A stretch of 64,000 bases of DNA from Luteibacter yeojuensis (GCF_011742875.1 NZ_JAAQTL010000001.1:2480001-2544000); one strand, 5' to 3'. Shown: positions 27,056 through 36,072, counted from the stretch's first letter. Notes: generated by a model from the sequence alone, not told the origin. Numbers and translations are program-made.

Positions 27056-28174
27056 ATGCACTGGCACCTGGAAGTCCTCGGACTGCCCGCCCACGCCGAT
27101 CTCGTCGCTGTGCGCCGGGCGTACGCGACCGCCTTGCGCGGGATCGATCCCGCGACCGATCCCGCGGGGTTCGCGCACCTTCGCAACGCCTATGAAGCAG
27201 CGCGAGCGTGGTGCGAGCAGGCGACCGCGCCTGCCGACTTCCCGTTACCGGAAAAGGAAACGCCGGATACGGAATCCGCTTCTCCTCCGCCGGAGGAGAC
27301 CCCGCCGCCTTACATCGATCCGACGGTCACGCTGGCCTGGCGCTTCGCCGCCGACGTGGGCGCGCGCCGGGTCGAGGCGGTCCCGCAACTGCTCGAGGAA
27401 GCACTGGCGGAGCTGCGCACGCAGTACATCGATGCGCCGGGACGATTCGAGGAATACCTCATCGACCTCCTCGGCCTGCAGCGTATCGGCCACCGTGCGG
27501 CGGTGTTCGCGGCGGCCGAGGAGCAGTTCCACTGGCGCGAGGTGGGGCATCTCTCCTCTCTCGGCCAGCGCGGCCAATGGATCGAGCTGGTGCTCGCGCA
27601 GCGCGAGGATTGGCTCGCCTTGCCGGAGGATCGCCGCCGTGCGTGGATCGAGATGTTCGCGCAGGCGGAGTTCGGGCTGGACAGTTCGATGGCGCGCCGC
27701 TGGCCGGAGATAAGCAGGCTCAGCGAGCGCTTTCCTGCGTGGCTGAGCCTGCACGTGTCAGCCGACACGCTACAGGCGTGGAAGGCGGCGTTCGACGCGC
27801 AGCCGCCGTCGATGCAGGAGACTTACAGGCGCATGGCGCCGCCTGCGTCGGTGTATTGGCCGAAGCGCGTGGATAACGTTCGACAGCGTTCGCGCGACCG
27901 CCGGACCATGTGGACGGTCGCCGGCTTCTTCCTCTTCCTGCTCGGCAGCAGCGCGCATTACCTTCTGAACGCGGAGAGGATCGCCCCTAACCTGGTTTCG
28001 TCGCCTGAGAGGTTATCCGTGCCGCATGAAAGCGCGGAGCAATGCGCGGCGCTCTACGTGCGAATGGACCGGATCGATGCGTTCGCCGGCCTCGATGAAC
28101 AGGAGATCGCCACGCTGAAGTCGCGAGGCGATAACTGCGCCCGAGACGGGCTCTGGCACCCGCCGAAGCGCTGA
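27056..28174 (+). CDS. J-domain-like membrane protein, probable HscC partner
   Basis: The 372-residue protein opens with LEVLGLPAHADLVAVRRAYA and FAHLRNAYEAARAW, which outline helices of a J domain. The HPD tripeptide that stimulates Hsp70 is replaced (RGIDPATDP). A Pro-rich linker (62-85), a helical middle and one membrane segment (about 283-300) follow. E. coli hscC is also accompanied by Djl-type J-like genes, which supports the partner role. The C-terminal ~70 residues would be periplasmic and include two Cys. Confidence 0.75.
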   Translation: MHWHLEVLGLPAHADLVAVRRAYATALRGIDPATDPAGFAHLRNAYEAARAWCEQATAPADFPLPEKETPDTESASPPPEETPPPYIDPTVTLAWRFAADVGARRVEAVPQLLEEALAELRTQYIDAPGRFEEYLIDLLGLQRIGHRAAVFAAAEEQFHWREVGHLSSLGQRGQWIELVLAQREDWLALPEDRRRAWIEMFAQAEFGLDSSMARRWPEISRLSERFPAWLSLHVSADTLQAWKAAFDAQPPSMQETYRRMAPPASVYWPKRVDNVRQRSRDRRTMWTVAGFFLFLLGSSAHYLLNAERIAPNLVSSPERLSVPHESAEQCAALYVRMDRIDAFAGLDEQEIATLKSRGDNCARDGLWHPPKR

Positions 28175-28187
28175 GGCATCTCATTCT

Positions 28188-29444
28188 TCAGGGCGAAAGA
28201 CGCGGCACGCCGTGCTGGTCGCGCTCTTCCACCGCCGTGACGCGCGTATCGATGCGGCGCGCACGCAGCTCCTCGGGCAAGGCTTCGGTGGCTTCGCCGC
28301 GCGCCAGCGCGAGCGCGTTGCGATAGCAGCGCTGCGCAAGATCGGGCTGGTTCTCGCCAAGGTAGACGTCGCCCAGCGCTTCCCATGCCGCGGCATGCGG
28401 TTCGATCGCCAACGCACGCTCGAGATAAGGTTTCGCCTTGCCCCACAGGCGCACACGCACGCACATGCGGCCGACCGCCGTGAGCAGCGCGGCGTCATTG
28501 GGATGCGTGTCCACCCAGCCTTCGGCGCGGCGCAGGCGCTGCTCGATGTCTTCCGCCCCCATGCCACCGTACGTGGCGACGAGCGTGGGCGACCATTCCC
28601 GGCGTAACGCGGTTTCGATTTCGTCCATCGCCGCCATCGTCTGCCCATGGCGCGCGGCCTGCCGGGCGTAGGCGTCCACGGCCGCGGGCAAGCGGCGCTG
28701 GCCCTTGGGCAGTTGCGACCACAACGTGGCGAGCGTCGCGCCGTCGGTGGCGCTCAGGACGTAAGCGGTCACCACGCGCGACTCGATATCCGCATAACCG
28801 CGCGAGCCCAGTTCGCTGCTCTTCTGCAACGGGTCCAGCGCGCGCATCGCGTTGCGCGCTTCGCCCGATGCCAGCGATGCCTCGGCGTATTCGATCCAGC
28901 CGGCCGGCGTGAGCGAACCGGCGGTCGCCTCGGGCGCCAGCAGGGTGACGGCTTCGCTCGCGCGGCCGGCGTCGCGCAGATAGCGCGCGCGCAGGACACG
29001 CGCCGCGCGCGGCGTTTCCTGCGCCGCCTGGTCCAGCGTTTCCAGTGCACGCGCGGATTCGCCATGGCGTTCCGCGGCTTCGGCGGCGGCAAGCAAGGCC
29101 GGGCCGCGCACCGACGGATAACGCGCCGCGCGGTTGAGCTCGCGCTCGGCTTCGCCGTGGCGTCCTTCGACGAGGGACACGAGGCCATCGGCGAGACGCC
29201 GGCGGCTGAGGCGGCGATGGCGTCGCGTCATCGCACCGAACGGCCAGCGCAGGAGGGCCACGATCGCCGCGATCGCGGCCCAGACGAGCAGCAACAGGGC
29301 CAGCGCGGTGACCACCGTCATCTGCACGCTCGTGCCACGCAGGCGGACCAACACGTAGCCGGGATCCTCGGCGACCCAGTGCCAGGCGAACGCCGCGACG
29401 ACCGCGACGAAGATCAGGCCGACGATCCATCGCCAGGGTTTCAT
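28188..29444 (-). CDS. hemY: HemY: TPR membrane protein of the haem gene cluster
   Basis: The 418-residue protein has two N-terminal membrane segments (5-23, 42-66) and a cytosolic TPR region; KAKPYLERALAIEPHAAAWE near 340 is a typical repeat. HemY proteins co-occur with HemX and HemD and are thought to coordinate porphyrin enzymes at the membrane; no catalytic activity is established. The ATG overlaps the hemX stop (ATGA). It is convergent with the J-like gene. Confidence 0.88.
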   Translation of the reverse strand: MKPWRWIVGLIFVAVVAAFAWHWVAEDPGYVLVRLRGTSVQMTVVTALALLLLVWAAIAAIVALLRWPFGAMTRRHRRLSRRRLADGLVSLVEGRHGEAERELNRAARYPSVRGPALLAAAEAAERHGESARALETLDQAAQETPRAARVLRARYLRDAGRASEAVTLLAPEATAGSLTPAGWIEYAEASLASGEARNAMRALDPLQKSSELGSRGYADIESRVVTAYVLSATDGATLATLWSQLPKGQRRLPAAVDAYARQAARHGQTMAAMDEIETALRREWSPTLVATYGGMGAEDIEQRLRRAEGWVDTHPNDAALLTAVGRMCVRVRLWGKAKPYLERALAIEPHAAAWEALGDVYLGENQPDLAQRCYRNALALARGEATEALPEELRARRIDTRVTAVEERDQHGVPRLSP

Positions 29445-30613
29445 GGCGTGCCCTCGCGCGGCGCGGCGGCACTGGATGGACGCGCCGGTGCCGCGATGGA
29501 AGCGGCGGCGGCAGGATGTGCGTTCGGCGCGCCGCCTTGCAGCGCATGCACCGACCGCAGGTTGCGCAGTTCGCCCAGCGCGGCCCCGAGCGTCGGCTTG
29601 CCGCCGCGGGCCTGGGTGGCCAGCAGCGCGGCGATGCGCGAGCGTGCGGCCCGCACCGCCGGTGCCTCGCCGTCGAAATAGGCGGCGAGCGCGGCATCGG
29701 CCCGCTTCAGGGCGGCTTCGCGCCCCACGTCGTCGTACGCGAGCACGGCGGCTTCCGCGTGCGCCACGTCGAGCGCGGCAAGTTCGCGCGCGATGCGCTC
29801 GTCGGCGAGCGCCACCGGCGAGCCGTCGTCGTGGCTCACCCGCACGATGCTGCCCAGTGCGCTGCCGGCACGCTGCCAGAAACCCGGCTGCGCATCGCCG
29901 TCCGGCGTCGCCTCGTCACGCTTCAGCGGCAAGGTGGGGAGCTGCGCGCGCAGGTCGGCCAGCGTGGAAAGATCGTTGGTCCGCGCGGCGGGCGCGACGG
30001 CCGCCAGCGCCTCGCGCTCGGCGGCCAGATCCTGGCGTACCGCGGCAAAGGCGCTGTCGTTGACGGCGGCCAGCGTCTTGTCGGCGAGGTCGTAGGCCGC
30101 CAATGCGCCACTGGCATCGCCGAACAGCGCGAAGCGCTCCTTTGCCATCCGCAGCAGCGACTCGGCCTCGTCGAGGAGCATGGCGTCGTGCCCGCTCAGG
30201 CTGCGCTCGGACAGATTGGCCACCGCGTCCTCGAGGTTGCGCGTGCGCTCGGAGACACCGAGCACCTCCTCTCGCGCCGATCGGTTCACGGCATCGGCGT
30301 CGCTCAGGCGGCGGCGCAGGTTGGCGCTCTCTTCGCGCATGCCGTCCACGCCGGCCTGCAAGGTGTCGACCTGGCCGCGCAGGCCGTTGGCAACGCCCAG
30401 GTCCTCGCGCATGCCCCAGACCGTCCAGGCGGTGTACCCCGCCACGCCCAGCGCGGCGAGGGAAAACACCAGGGCGATGGCCAGGCCCCCGCCGCCGCGC
30501 CGTGGGGCGGGTGCGGCGGGCCGGCGCGAGGTGGCGGGCGAGGGCGCGGCGGCGGGGGCCTGCGCAGCCGGCGAGGTGTCGGTCGGAGTGGTCTCGTTCG
30601 TCATGGCCGCCAT
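29441..30613 (-). CDS. hemX: HemX-family membrane protein
   Basis: The 390-residue protein has an Ala/Pro-rich cytosolic N-terminus, one membrane segment (about 44-66), a coiled coil (about 75-135) and a C-terminal helical domain with ALAAYDLADKTLAAVNDSAF. It matches the proteobacterial HemX often annotated as uroporphyrinogen-III C-methyltransferase, but no SAM-binding motif is visible, so that enzymatic label should not be used. A second ATG three codons in (30604) is an alternative start. It lies between hemD and hemY. Confidence 0.85.
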   Translation of the reverse strand: MAAMTNETTPTDTSPAAQAPAAAPSPATSRRPAAPAPRRGGGGLAIALVFSLAALGVAGYTAWTVWGMREDLGVANGLRGQVDTLQAGVDGMREESANLRRRLSDADAVNRSAREEVLGVSERTRNLEDAVANLSERSLSGHDAMLLDEAESLLRMAKERFALFGDASGALAAYDLADKTLAAVNDSAFAAVRQDLAAEREALAAVAPAARTNDLSTLADLRAQLPTLPLKRDEATPDGDAQPGFWQRAGSALGSIVRVSHDDGSPVALADERIARELAALDVAHAEAAVLAYDDVGREAALKRADAALAAYFDGEAPAVRAARSRIAALLATQARGGKPTLGAALGELRNLRSVHALQGGAPNAHPAAAASIAAPARPSSAAAPREGTP

Positions 30614-30650
30614 GCTAGCAGGCCATACGCGAACGCACGGAACACCTCGC

Positions 30651-31421
30651 TCAACGGCGGGTGAACGACACCTCGGCGGCCGCCTTGAGCAGATCGCCGG
30701 GCAGCGCGGAGCGGGCCACGGCGACGCGGTCGAAACCCGCTTCGACGGCGATGTCCCGCATGCGCTCGCTGCTCACCACGGCCACGGCCTGGACCAGCTT
30801 GCGCCAGGCGGGGGCGATCAGCGCCCGGCGGAGGTGGTCGAGGGCCTCGGCGCTGGACAACAGCACGGCCGACCGGCGGCCCAGCTTGAGCAGCGGATCG
30901 ATATGGCGCCGGTCGATGCGCGGGGCCACGCGGTGGTAGACGTGGATCTCCTCGAGCCGGGCACCGCGCAGCGCGAGCTGCTCGCGAAGCAGCCCCCTGC
31001 CGCCCGGCGCCCCGACGAGGGCCACCCGCCGTCCGCCGAGGTCGGCCAGTTCGGGCATGCCCAGCACGCCTTCGCTGTCCTGGGATTTTTCTGGGAAACG
31101 GGCGTCCGGGACATTGGCCGTCTTCAGCGCGCGCGCCGTGCCGCGACCGACGGCAATCACCGTGGCGTTCGTGGCCAGGGGGAGTACGTCGGCGGCGAAA
31201 CGCACGGCGGCAGGGCTGGTGAAGACCAGCACGTCGCCATCCAGCGCGCGGCGCAAGGCCGCGTCCACCGCGGACGCGTCTTCCGTGGCGCGCAGGGAAA
31301 GACCCGGCACACTGACGGGAATGCCGCCGAGCTTGCGAACGCGCCGTGCGAGGGGACCGGCGGTACCTGCGGGACGGGTGATGACGATGGTGACGTTACG
31401 AAGGGGGAGGGAGCGACTCAC
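30651..31421 (-). CDS. hemD: Uroporphyrinogen-III synthase
   Basis: From a GTG at 31421 (MSRSLPLRNVTIVITRPAGT) the product is 256 residues. VFTSPAAVRF, AVGRGTARALK and LLSSAEALDHL match the two-lobed HemD fold, a family with low conservation. It closes hydroxymethylbilane to uroporphyrinogen III. In-frame starts up to 31571 would add an unlikely 50-residue leader overlapping the divergent thioesterase gene. It is the first gene of hemD-hemX-hemY; hemC is not in the window. Confidence 0.88.
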   Translation of the reverse strand: MSRSLPLRNVTIVITRPAGTAGPLARRVRKLGGIPVSVPGLSLRATEDASAVDAALRRALDGDVLVFTSPAAVRFAADVLPLATNATVIAVGRGTARALKTANVPDARFPEKSQDSEGVLGMPELADLGGRRVALVGAPGGRGLLREQLALRGARLEEIHVYHRVAPRIDRRHIDPLLKLGRRSAVLLSSAEALDHLRRALIAPAWRKLVQAVAVVSSERMRDIAVEAGFDRVAVARSALPGDLLKAAAEVSFTRR

Positions 31422-31556
31422 TACTGAGAGTCCTGTCTGGCATCCTGCGACTGAGGATGAGCATAGGGAAGGTGGGGACGCCGTCGCCAATGCCGAAGGT
31501 TGGGTCTTCACATACGCGTGCGAACGGTTCCCGCCGGCACGTAAACTTCGCCGCTT

Positions 31557-32021
31557 ATGACCACGATCCACGCCCCTCTCCCCGAGCTTGAACGCTTCAT
31601 CCGCGACGGCATCCCCCTCGCCCGCGCCATGGACCTGCGCATCGCGGCCTTCGACGGCGACCGTCTCGTCATGACCGCGCCGCTGGCACCCAACATCAAC
31701 GACAAGGGTTGCGCCTTCGGCGGCAGCCTGGCCAGCCTCATGACCGTGGCCTGCTGGGCGCTGGTGGAGGCCCGGCTGCGCGAGCGCGGGCTCGATTGCG
31801 ATGTGTTCGTGGCCGATTCCACGGTGCGCTACCTGGACCCGGTCTGGGACGACCTGCGCGCGGAAGCCACCCTGGCCCCGGGCGCGGCCTGGGAACCGTT
31901 CTTCGCCACGCTGGAATCCCGCGGCCGCGCCCGCGCCGACTTCGCCTGCATGGTCCCCGGCACCGGGGGCAAGCCGGCCGCCACCCTCGACGCGCGCTTC
32001 GTGGCCAAACGCCGGGCATAA
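31557..32021 (+). CDS. YiiD C-terminal-type hotdog thioesterase
   Basis: The 154-residue product has GIPLARAMDLRIAAFDG and APLAPNINDKGCAFGGSLAS, the signature of the thioesterase domain found at the YiiD C-terminus; no acetyltransferase domain is attached. It is probably an acyl-CoA or acyl-ACP hydrolase of unknown substrate. Divergent from hemD. It ends one base before a possible upstream start of the lipoprotein gene. Confidence 0.82.
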   Translation: MTTIHAPLPELERFIRDGIPLARAMDLRIAAFDGDRLVMTAPLAPNINDKGCAFGGSLASLMTVACWALVEARLRERGLDCDVFVADSTVRYLDPVWDDLRAEATLAPGAAWEPFFATLESRGRARADFACMVPGTGGKPAATLDARFVAKRRA

Positions 32022-32050
32022 TGCGGCCCGACGCCTCGATGGAAGCTCTC

Positions 32051-32470
32051 ATGCGCCTGATCGCCCTGCCCGCCCTCGCCCTCGCCCTCGCCCTCCTGGC
32101 CCTCGCGGGCTGCGCCACCGACAAGCGCAACCTCGCTCTCAACAAGACCCTGATGAACTACGCCTCGGCGATCCGCTGGGGCGACTTCGGCGGCGCGCAG
32201 ACCTTTGTCGACAAGGACTATGCCGCCGAGCACCCGATGAGTTCGATCGAGCAGGGCCGCCTGGGGCAGCTGCGGGTGACCGGCTACGACGAGGGCTCCG
32301 GCCCACGGCCGGATGGCGACGACGACGTGGTCCAGGTGGTCCAGATCAACGTGGTGAACATCAATACCCAGGCCGAGCGCAGCATCGTGGATCGCCAGCG
32401 CTGGCACTACGACCGCGAAAAGAACAAGTGGAGCCTGATGACGGGCCTGCCGGACTTCTCGCCGCACTAA
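32051..32470 (+). CDS. Small outer-membrane-type lipoprotein (hypothetical)
   Basis: The 139-residue protein starts at 32051 behind GGAAG. Residues 1-19 form a signal peptide with lipobox LALAGC; the residue after Cys is Ala, which favours export to the outer membrane. The mature part (NKTLMNYASAIRWGDFGGAQ, then DRQRWHYDREKNKWSL) resembles NTF2-like folds seen in such lipoproteins, but I do not recognise a named family. CATAAT at 32017-32022 is a fitting -10 box. Confidence 0.75.
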   Translation: MRLIALPALALALALLALAGCATDKRNLALNKTLMNYASAIRWGDFGGAQTFVDKDYAAEHPMSSIEQGRLGQLRVTGYDEGSGPRPDGDDDVVQVVQINVVNINTQAERSIVDRQRWHYDREKNKWSLMTGLPDFSPH

Positions 32471-32529
32471 TCGGTGCCCAGCCGATATAATCGGCCGTTT
32501 ACCCCCCTCCTGGGACGCGGAAAGACCCG

Positions 32530-32976
32530 ATGAACGACGTAATGCAGAAGCTGCCCGCCTTCGTGACCAACCACGCGCTGCTGGTGGCTTTGTTCGTGGC
32601 GATCCTCGTCGCTCTCGTCGCGGGCGAGGTCGGTCGCCTGTTCCGCAAGTGGAAGTCGCTGACTCCCGCGGGGCTCACCCAGCTGATCAACCGCGACACG
32701 CCGCTGATCGTGGATCTTTCCGCCAGCGCGGATTTCGAGAAAGCGCACATCCCCGGCGCGAAGAACGTGGCCATGAGCCAGTTCGACCCGGAAACGCAGA
32801 AGGACCTGTCCAAGGCGAAGGAACTCCCGGTGGTGCTCGTCGACAAGGACGGACGCGGCCTGGGCAAGGCCGCCAACCGGCTCGTCAAGGCCGGCTTCAC
32901 CCGCGTGTTCGTGCTCGACGGCGGTACCTATGCGTGGCAGACGGCACAGCTGCCGGTCGTCAAAGGCAAGAAGTAA
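32530..32976 (+). CDS. Membrane-anchored rhodanese-like protein (YibN-like), catalytic Cys missing
   Basis: The 148-residue protein has an N-terminal membrane segment (16-33) and a rhodanese fold (PLIVDLSASADFEKAHIPGA, FVLDGGTYAWQ). In active rhodaneses the loop carries Cys at the position where this protein reads VVLVDKDGRGLGKAA, so an Asp replaces it and sulfur transfer is unlikely. TATAAT at 32486-32491, inside the palindrome GCCGATATAATCGGC, is a probable -10 element. Confidence 0.82.
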   Translation: MNDVMQKLPAFVTNHALLVALFVAILVALVAGEVGRLFRKWKSLTPAGLTQLINRDTPLIVDLSASADFEKAHIPGAKNVAMSQFDPETQKDLSKAKELPVVLVDKDGRGLGKAANRLVKAGFTRVFVLDGGTYAWQTAQLPVVKGKK

Positions 32977-33006
32977 CCAAACCGTCGCCCGACATGGCTG
33001 GGGACA

Positions 33007-34062
33007 CTAGAGGCCGTGGATCCCGGCCCGGCCCTGCAGGATCGCGCTCAGCACATCCGGCGCCACGTCGAACGAATCGAAATACAGGCGGTCTTCCGGC
33101 AGGTTCGCGTCGATGAAGAGCTGGCGGCCGGTCGCGACCATCGCCGGCGGGCCGCTCATGTAGAGGTCGAAACCGGAAAGGTCCGGGTGGTCCTCGAGCA
33201 GTGCCTCATGGATCAGTCCTTCGCGCATCCCGCTCGCGCGCGCCGCCGCGGGATCCGACAGCACGGGCGTGAAGCGGACCGTGGGCAGCGCGCCCGCCCA
33301 GTGCCGGGCGAGATCCAACAGGTACAGGTCCGCCTCGTTGCGCGCGCCCCAGTAGACGTGCATCGGCCGCCGCGTGCCCAAGGCGATGAAATGCTCGACG
33401 ATGGCTTTCACCGGCGCGAAGCCCGTGCCGCCGGCCATGAACAGCATCGGCCGCTCGGAATCCTCGCGCGGCACGAAGGTGCCCAAGGGAACCTCGACGG
33501 TGAGGCGGTCGCCCACGCGCAGCGAGTCGTACACCCAGGAGGTGAAACCCCCTCCTGGCACATGCCGCACGTGGAGTTCGATGAGACCGTCCTCGCGCGG
33601 ACCGCAGGCGATGGAAAACGGACGGTGCTTGCCATCGCCCAGCACCACGTCCAGGTACTGTCCCGGCAGCCAGTTCACGCGGACACCGTCGAGCGGCTTC
33701 AGCCACACGCCGACCACGTCGGGCGCGAGGGCCCGGCGTTCGACCACCTCGGTCTCGACGCGACGATGCGGGATGTCTTCCACCGAGGCGATCTCGCGCG
33801 CCTGGATGGCGATGTCGCCCCGGGGCACCGCCTGGCAGAGCAGGATCGCATGGCGCGAAGGCGCGACGCCGGACAGCGCCACGGGAGGATTGCGCGGATA
33901 ACTGCACTCGCCGCTGACGAGCGTGGCCTTGCAACTGCCGCACACGCCGCCGCGGCACGAATACGGGAGGGCGATTCCCGCGCGCTGGGCGGCTTCGAGC
34001 ACGGTCTCGTCGGCGGCTGCGTCGAAGCGCTTGCCGGACGCTGTCAGGGTTACGGTGGGCAC
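33007..34062 (-). CDS. Ferredoxin-FAD-NAD(P)H reductase (CDP-6-deoxyglucoseen reductase-like)
   Basis: The 351-residue product combines an N-terminal plant-type [2Fe-2S] domain (YSCRGGVCGSCKATLVSGEC, last Cys in LLCQA) with an FAD domain (HRPFSIACGP) and an NAD domain (LFMAGGTGFAPVKAIVEHF). This order matches AscD/RfbI-like reductases and oxygenase reductases. Its electron acceptor is unknown; no partner is adjacent. The GTG start at 34062 has TACAAT ending six bases upstream, again suggesting a leaderless mRNA. Confidence 0.85.
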   Translation of the reverse strand: MPTVTLTASGKRFDAAADETVLEAAQRAGIALPYSCRGGVCGSCKATLVSGECSYPRNPPVALSGVAPSRHAILLCQAVPRGDIAIQAREIASVEDIPHRRVETEVVERRALAPDVVGVWLKPLDGVRVNWLPGQYLDVVLGDGKHRPFSIACGPREDGLIELHVRHVPGGGFTSWVYDSLRVGDRLTVEVPLGTFVPREDSERPMLFMAGGTGFAPVKAIVEHFIALGTRRPMHVYWGARNEADLYLLDLARHWAGALPTVRFTPVLSDPAAARASGMREGLIHEALLEDHPDLSGFDLYMSGPPAMVATGRQLFIDANLPEDRLYFDSFDVAPDVLSAILQGRAGIHGL

Positions 34063-34111
34063 CCCTCCATTGTAGGACAATGGCGGCTTGCCCCACAGGA
34101 ACACGACGGCC

Positions 34112-34564
34112 ATGGCCATCTGGAATCAACCCATCGATCTCGCCAGGATCAACGGCTGGAGCCGCGGCACGATGATGGAAACCCTCGACATCCGCTTCAC
34201 GGAGTGCGGCGACGACTGGCTGCGCGGCACGATGCCGGTCGACCAACGCACCCGGCAGCCGTTCGGACTCCTCCATGGCGGCGCCTCCGTCGTGCTGGCC
34301 GAGACACTCGGCAGTACCGCGTCGCTGCTCACCCTGGACGTGGAGAAGGAAGTGGCCGTGGGCCTGGACATCAATGCCAACCATATCCGCGGGGTTCGCG
34401 GCGGCATCGTCACGGGCACGGCCAGGGCCATGCACCTTGGCCGCACCACCCAGGTGTGGGAGATCCGCCTCGAAGAGGAACACGGAAAGCTCGTATGCCT
34501 CTCGCGTCTCACGATGGCCGTGATTCCGTCGCCGGGCGGCGCGCCGGGGAACCTCCGGGCGTGA
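34112..34564 (+). CDS. PaaI/YdiI-type hotdog thioesterase
   Basis: The 150-residue product has PFGLLHGGASVVLAETLGS, with the catalytic acid in the hotdog helix, and GLDINANHIRGVRGG, the pattern of YdiI/EntH-like acyl-CoA thioesterases. Its stop overlaps the GTG start of srkA (GTGA). It is divergent from the flavin reductase. Substrate unknown. Confidence 0.85.
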   Translation: MAIWNQPIDLARINGWSRGTMMETLDIRFTECGDDWLRGTMPVDQRTRQPFGLLHGGASVVLAETLGSTASLLTLDVEKEVAVGLDINANHIRGVRGGIVTGTARAMHLGRTTQVWEIRLEEEHGKLVCLSRLTMAVIPSPGGAPGNLRA

Positions 34565-35514
34565 CCGGGCCCGCCCCGTACGCCGCGCTCTCGCCCGATC
34601 TCGTGCTCGCCGCCGTCGACGCCGCGGGCAGCTGGAGCGACGGCCGCCTGCTCGCTCTCAACAGCTACGAGAATCGCGTATTCCAGGTGGGGCTCGAAGA
34701 CGGCGGCTTCGTCGTCGCGAAGTTCTACCGCCCCGACCGCTGGCCCGACGCCGCGATCGAGGAGGAGCATGCCTTCGCGCTCGAACTCGCCGCGGCGGAA
34801 CTGCCCGTGGTGGCGCCCCTCGTCGTCGAGGGACGCACGCTGCTGCGTCGCGAGGGCTACCGTTATGCGCTGTATCCGCGCCGCGGCGGACGGGCACCGT
34901 CGCTGGAATCCCCCGACCAGCTCGAGTGGCTCGGCCGTTTACTGGGGCGCATGCACGCCGTCGGATCGCGCGACCGTTTCCACGCGCGCGGCACGCTCGA
35001 CCGCGCCACGATGATCGATGCGCCGATGCGCGCGGCGCTTGGCTCGGACCTGCTTCCCGCGCACCTCTTCGATGCCTATCGGAACGCGGCAGGGCGCGTG
35101 GACGATGCGGTCGCACGGCGCTTCGAAGCCGTCGGTCCGCTGCGCCACCTCCGCCTGCACGGCGATTGCCATCCGGGCAACGTGCTGTGGACCGATGCCG
35201 GTCCTCACTTCGTCGACCTCGACGACGCGCGCATGGGCCCGGCCGTGCAGGACCTGTGGATGCTCGCGGGCGACGACGCGGCGATGGATGCCCTGCTCGA
35301 AGGCTATGCGCAGTTCCGCGACTTCGATCCCCTGGAACTCGCCCTCGTCCCCGCGCTGCGGGCGATGCGCCAGGTGCACTACGCCGGCTGGATCGCCGAG
35401 CGCTGGCACGATCCCGCGTTCCCCACGGCCTTCCCCTTCGCCGCCGAGGCGCGCTGGTGGGAACAGCACATCGCCGACCTGCACGACATCGCCGACGATC
35501 TGATGGATTTGTAG
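34561..35514 (+). CDS. srkA: Stress response kinase A (YihE family)
   Basis: From the GTG at 34561 the product is 317 residues. NSYENRVFQVGLEDGGFVVA, LRLHGDCHPGNVLW (catalytic loop) and FVDLDDARMGPAVQDLWML (metal-binding DxD) match the aminoglycoside-kinase-like fold of SrkA, a Ser/Thr kinase that counters stress-induced death in E. coli. Its TAG stop lies inside a REP arm. Confidence 0.9.
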   Translation: MTGPAPYAALSPDLVLAAVDAAGSWSDGRLLALNSYENRVFQVGLEDGGFVVAKFYRPDRWPDAAIEEEHAFALELAAAELPVVAPLVVEGRTLLRREGYRYALYPRRGGRAPSLESPDQLEWLGRLLGRMHAVGSRDRFHARGTLDRATMIDAPMRAALGSDLLPAHLFDAYRNAAGRVDDAVARRFEAVGPLRHLRLHGDCHPGNVLWTDAGPHFVDLDDARMGPAVQDLWMLAGDDAAMDALLEGYAQFRDFDPLELALVPALRAMRQVHYAGWIAERWHDPAFPTAFPFAAEARWWEQHIADLHDIADDLMDL

Positions 35515-35593
35515 GAGCCGCCATGGCGGCGAGGGAACCTCCCTCACCGCGTCGCTGCTCCGTTGGCTTCTCGCCGCTATAGCGGCTCCTACA
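35511..35593. repeat. REP pair after srkA
   Basis: TGTAGGAGCCGCCATGGCGGC and GCCGCTATAGCGGCTCCTACA are in inverse orientation about 40 bp apart. The GTAG head provides the srkA stop codon, as at 11308. The spacer shares CCGTTGGCTTCTCGCC with the 11308 pair. Confidence 0.78.
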
Positions 35594-35609
35594 TAAAATG
35601 GGAGACCTC

Positions 35610-36053
35610 ATGCATTCTTTCCTCACCCGCATCATCGCCGTCTTCGAGATCGCCGGCGGGCTCTTCGGCCTGGTGCACCAGTTCAACCGCCTGCTCGGTG
35701 GCCGCTTCGGCGGTGTGGACGCCATCGTCGCCGTCCTCGGCGTGTTGCTGTTCGCCTTCATCCTCGTCGCCGGCGTGCTCCTTGCCAGCAACGACGGCCG
35801 CGGCACCGGCATGTCGATCTGGGCGCAGTTCCTGCAGGCACCGCTGCTTGCCACGCCGGTCTTCAGCTACGCCCTTTCCAGCGGCGCGTACGCGAACCTC
35901 TCGCTCACCCTGCAGCGCTCGCCGCGCCTCGGTTTCGACTGGGCCATCGCCGAACATGGCTGGCTCCTCGCGCTCGGCGGTCCCTCGGCCGCGCACATCG
36001 GCATCAACCTCCTCGCGCTGGCGTCGTGGCTGGTGCTGCGCTTCGGCCGCTGA
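35610..36053 (+). CDS. Small integral membrane protein (hypothetical)
   Basis: The 147-residue protein starts at 35610 behind GGGAGA; an ATG four codons upstream is weaker. Four hydrophobic stretches (about 7-25, 40-60, 78-95, 120-143) are visible. No family is recognised. It may share a transcript with the methyltransferase gene, though that gene has its own -10-like box. Confidence 0.65.
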   Translation: MHSFLTRIIAVFEIAGGLFGLVHQFNRLLGGRFGGVDAIVAVLGVLLFAFILVAGVLLASNDGRGTGMSIWAQFLQAPLLATPVFSYALSSGAYANLSLTLQRSPRLGFDWAIAEHGWLLALGGPSAAHIGINLLALASWLVLRFGR

Positions 36054-36072
36054 GGGCCGGTATCATTCCCCG

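Noticed and set aside
29441..30613. HemX as an active uroporphyrinogen-III methyltransferase
   Set aside because: The usual database label, but no SAM-binding methylase motif is visible; the protein is an anchored coiled-coil type.
29516..30664. Plus-strand frames opposite hemX and hemY
   Set aside because: Mirror frames of Ala-rich genes with no recognisable product.
33016..34560. Extension of srkA to 832 residues
   Set aside because: The extension is antisense to the flavin reductase and overlaps the hotdog gene; the GTG at 34561 with GTGA coupling gives the family length.
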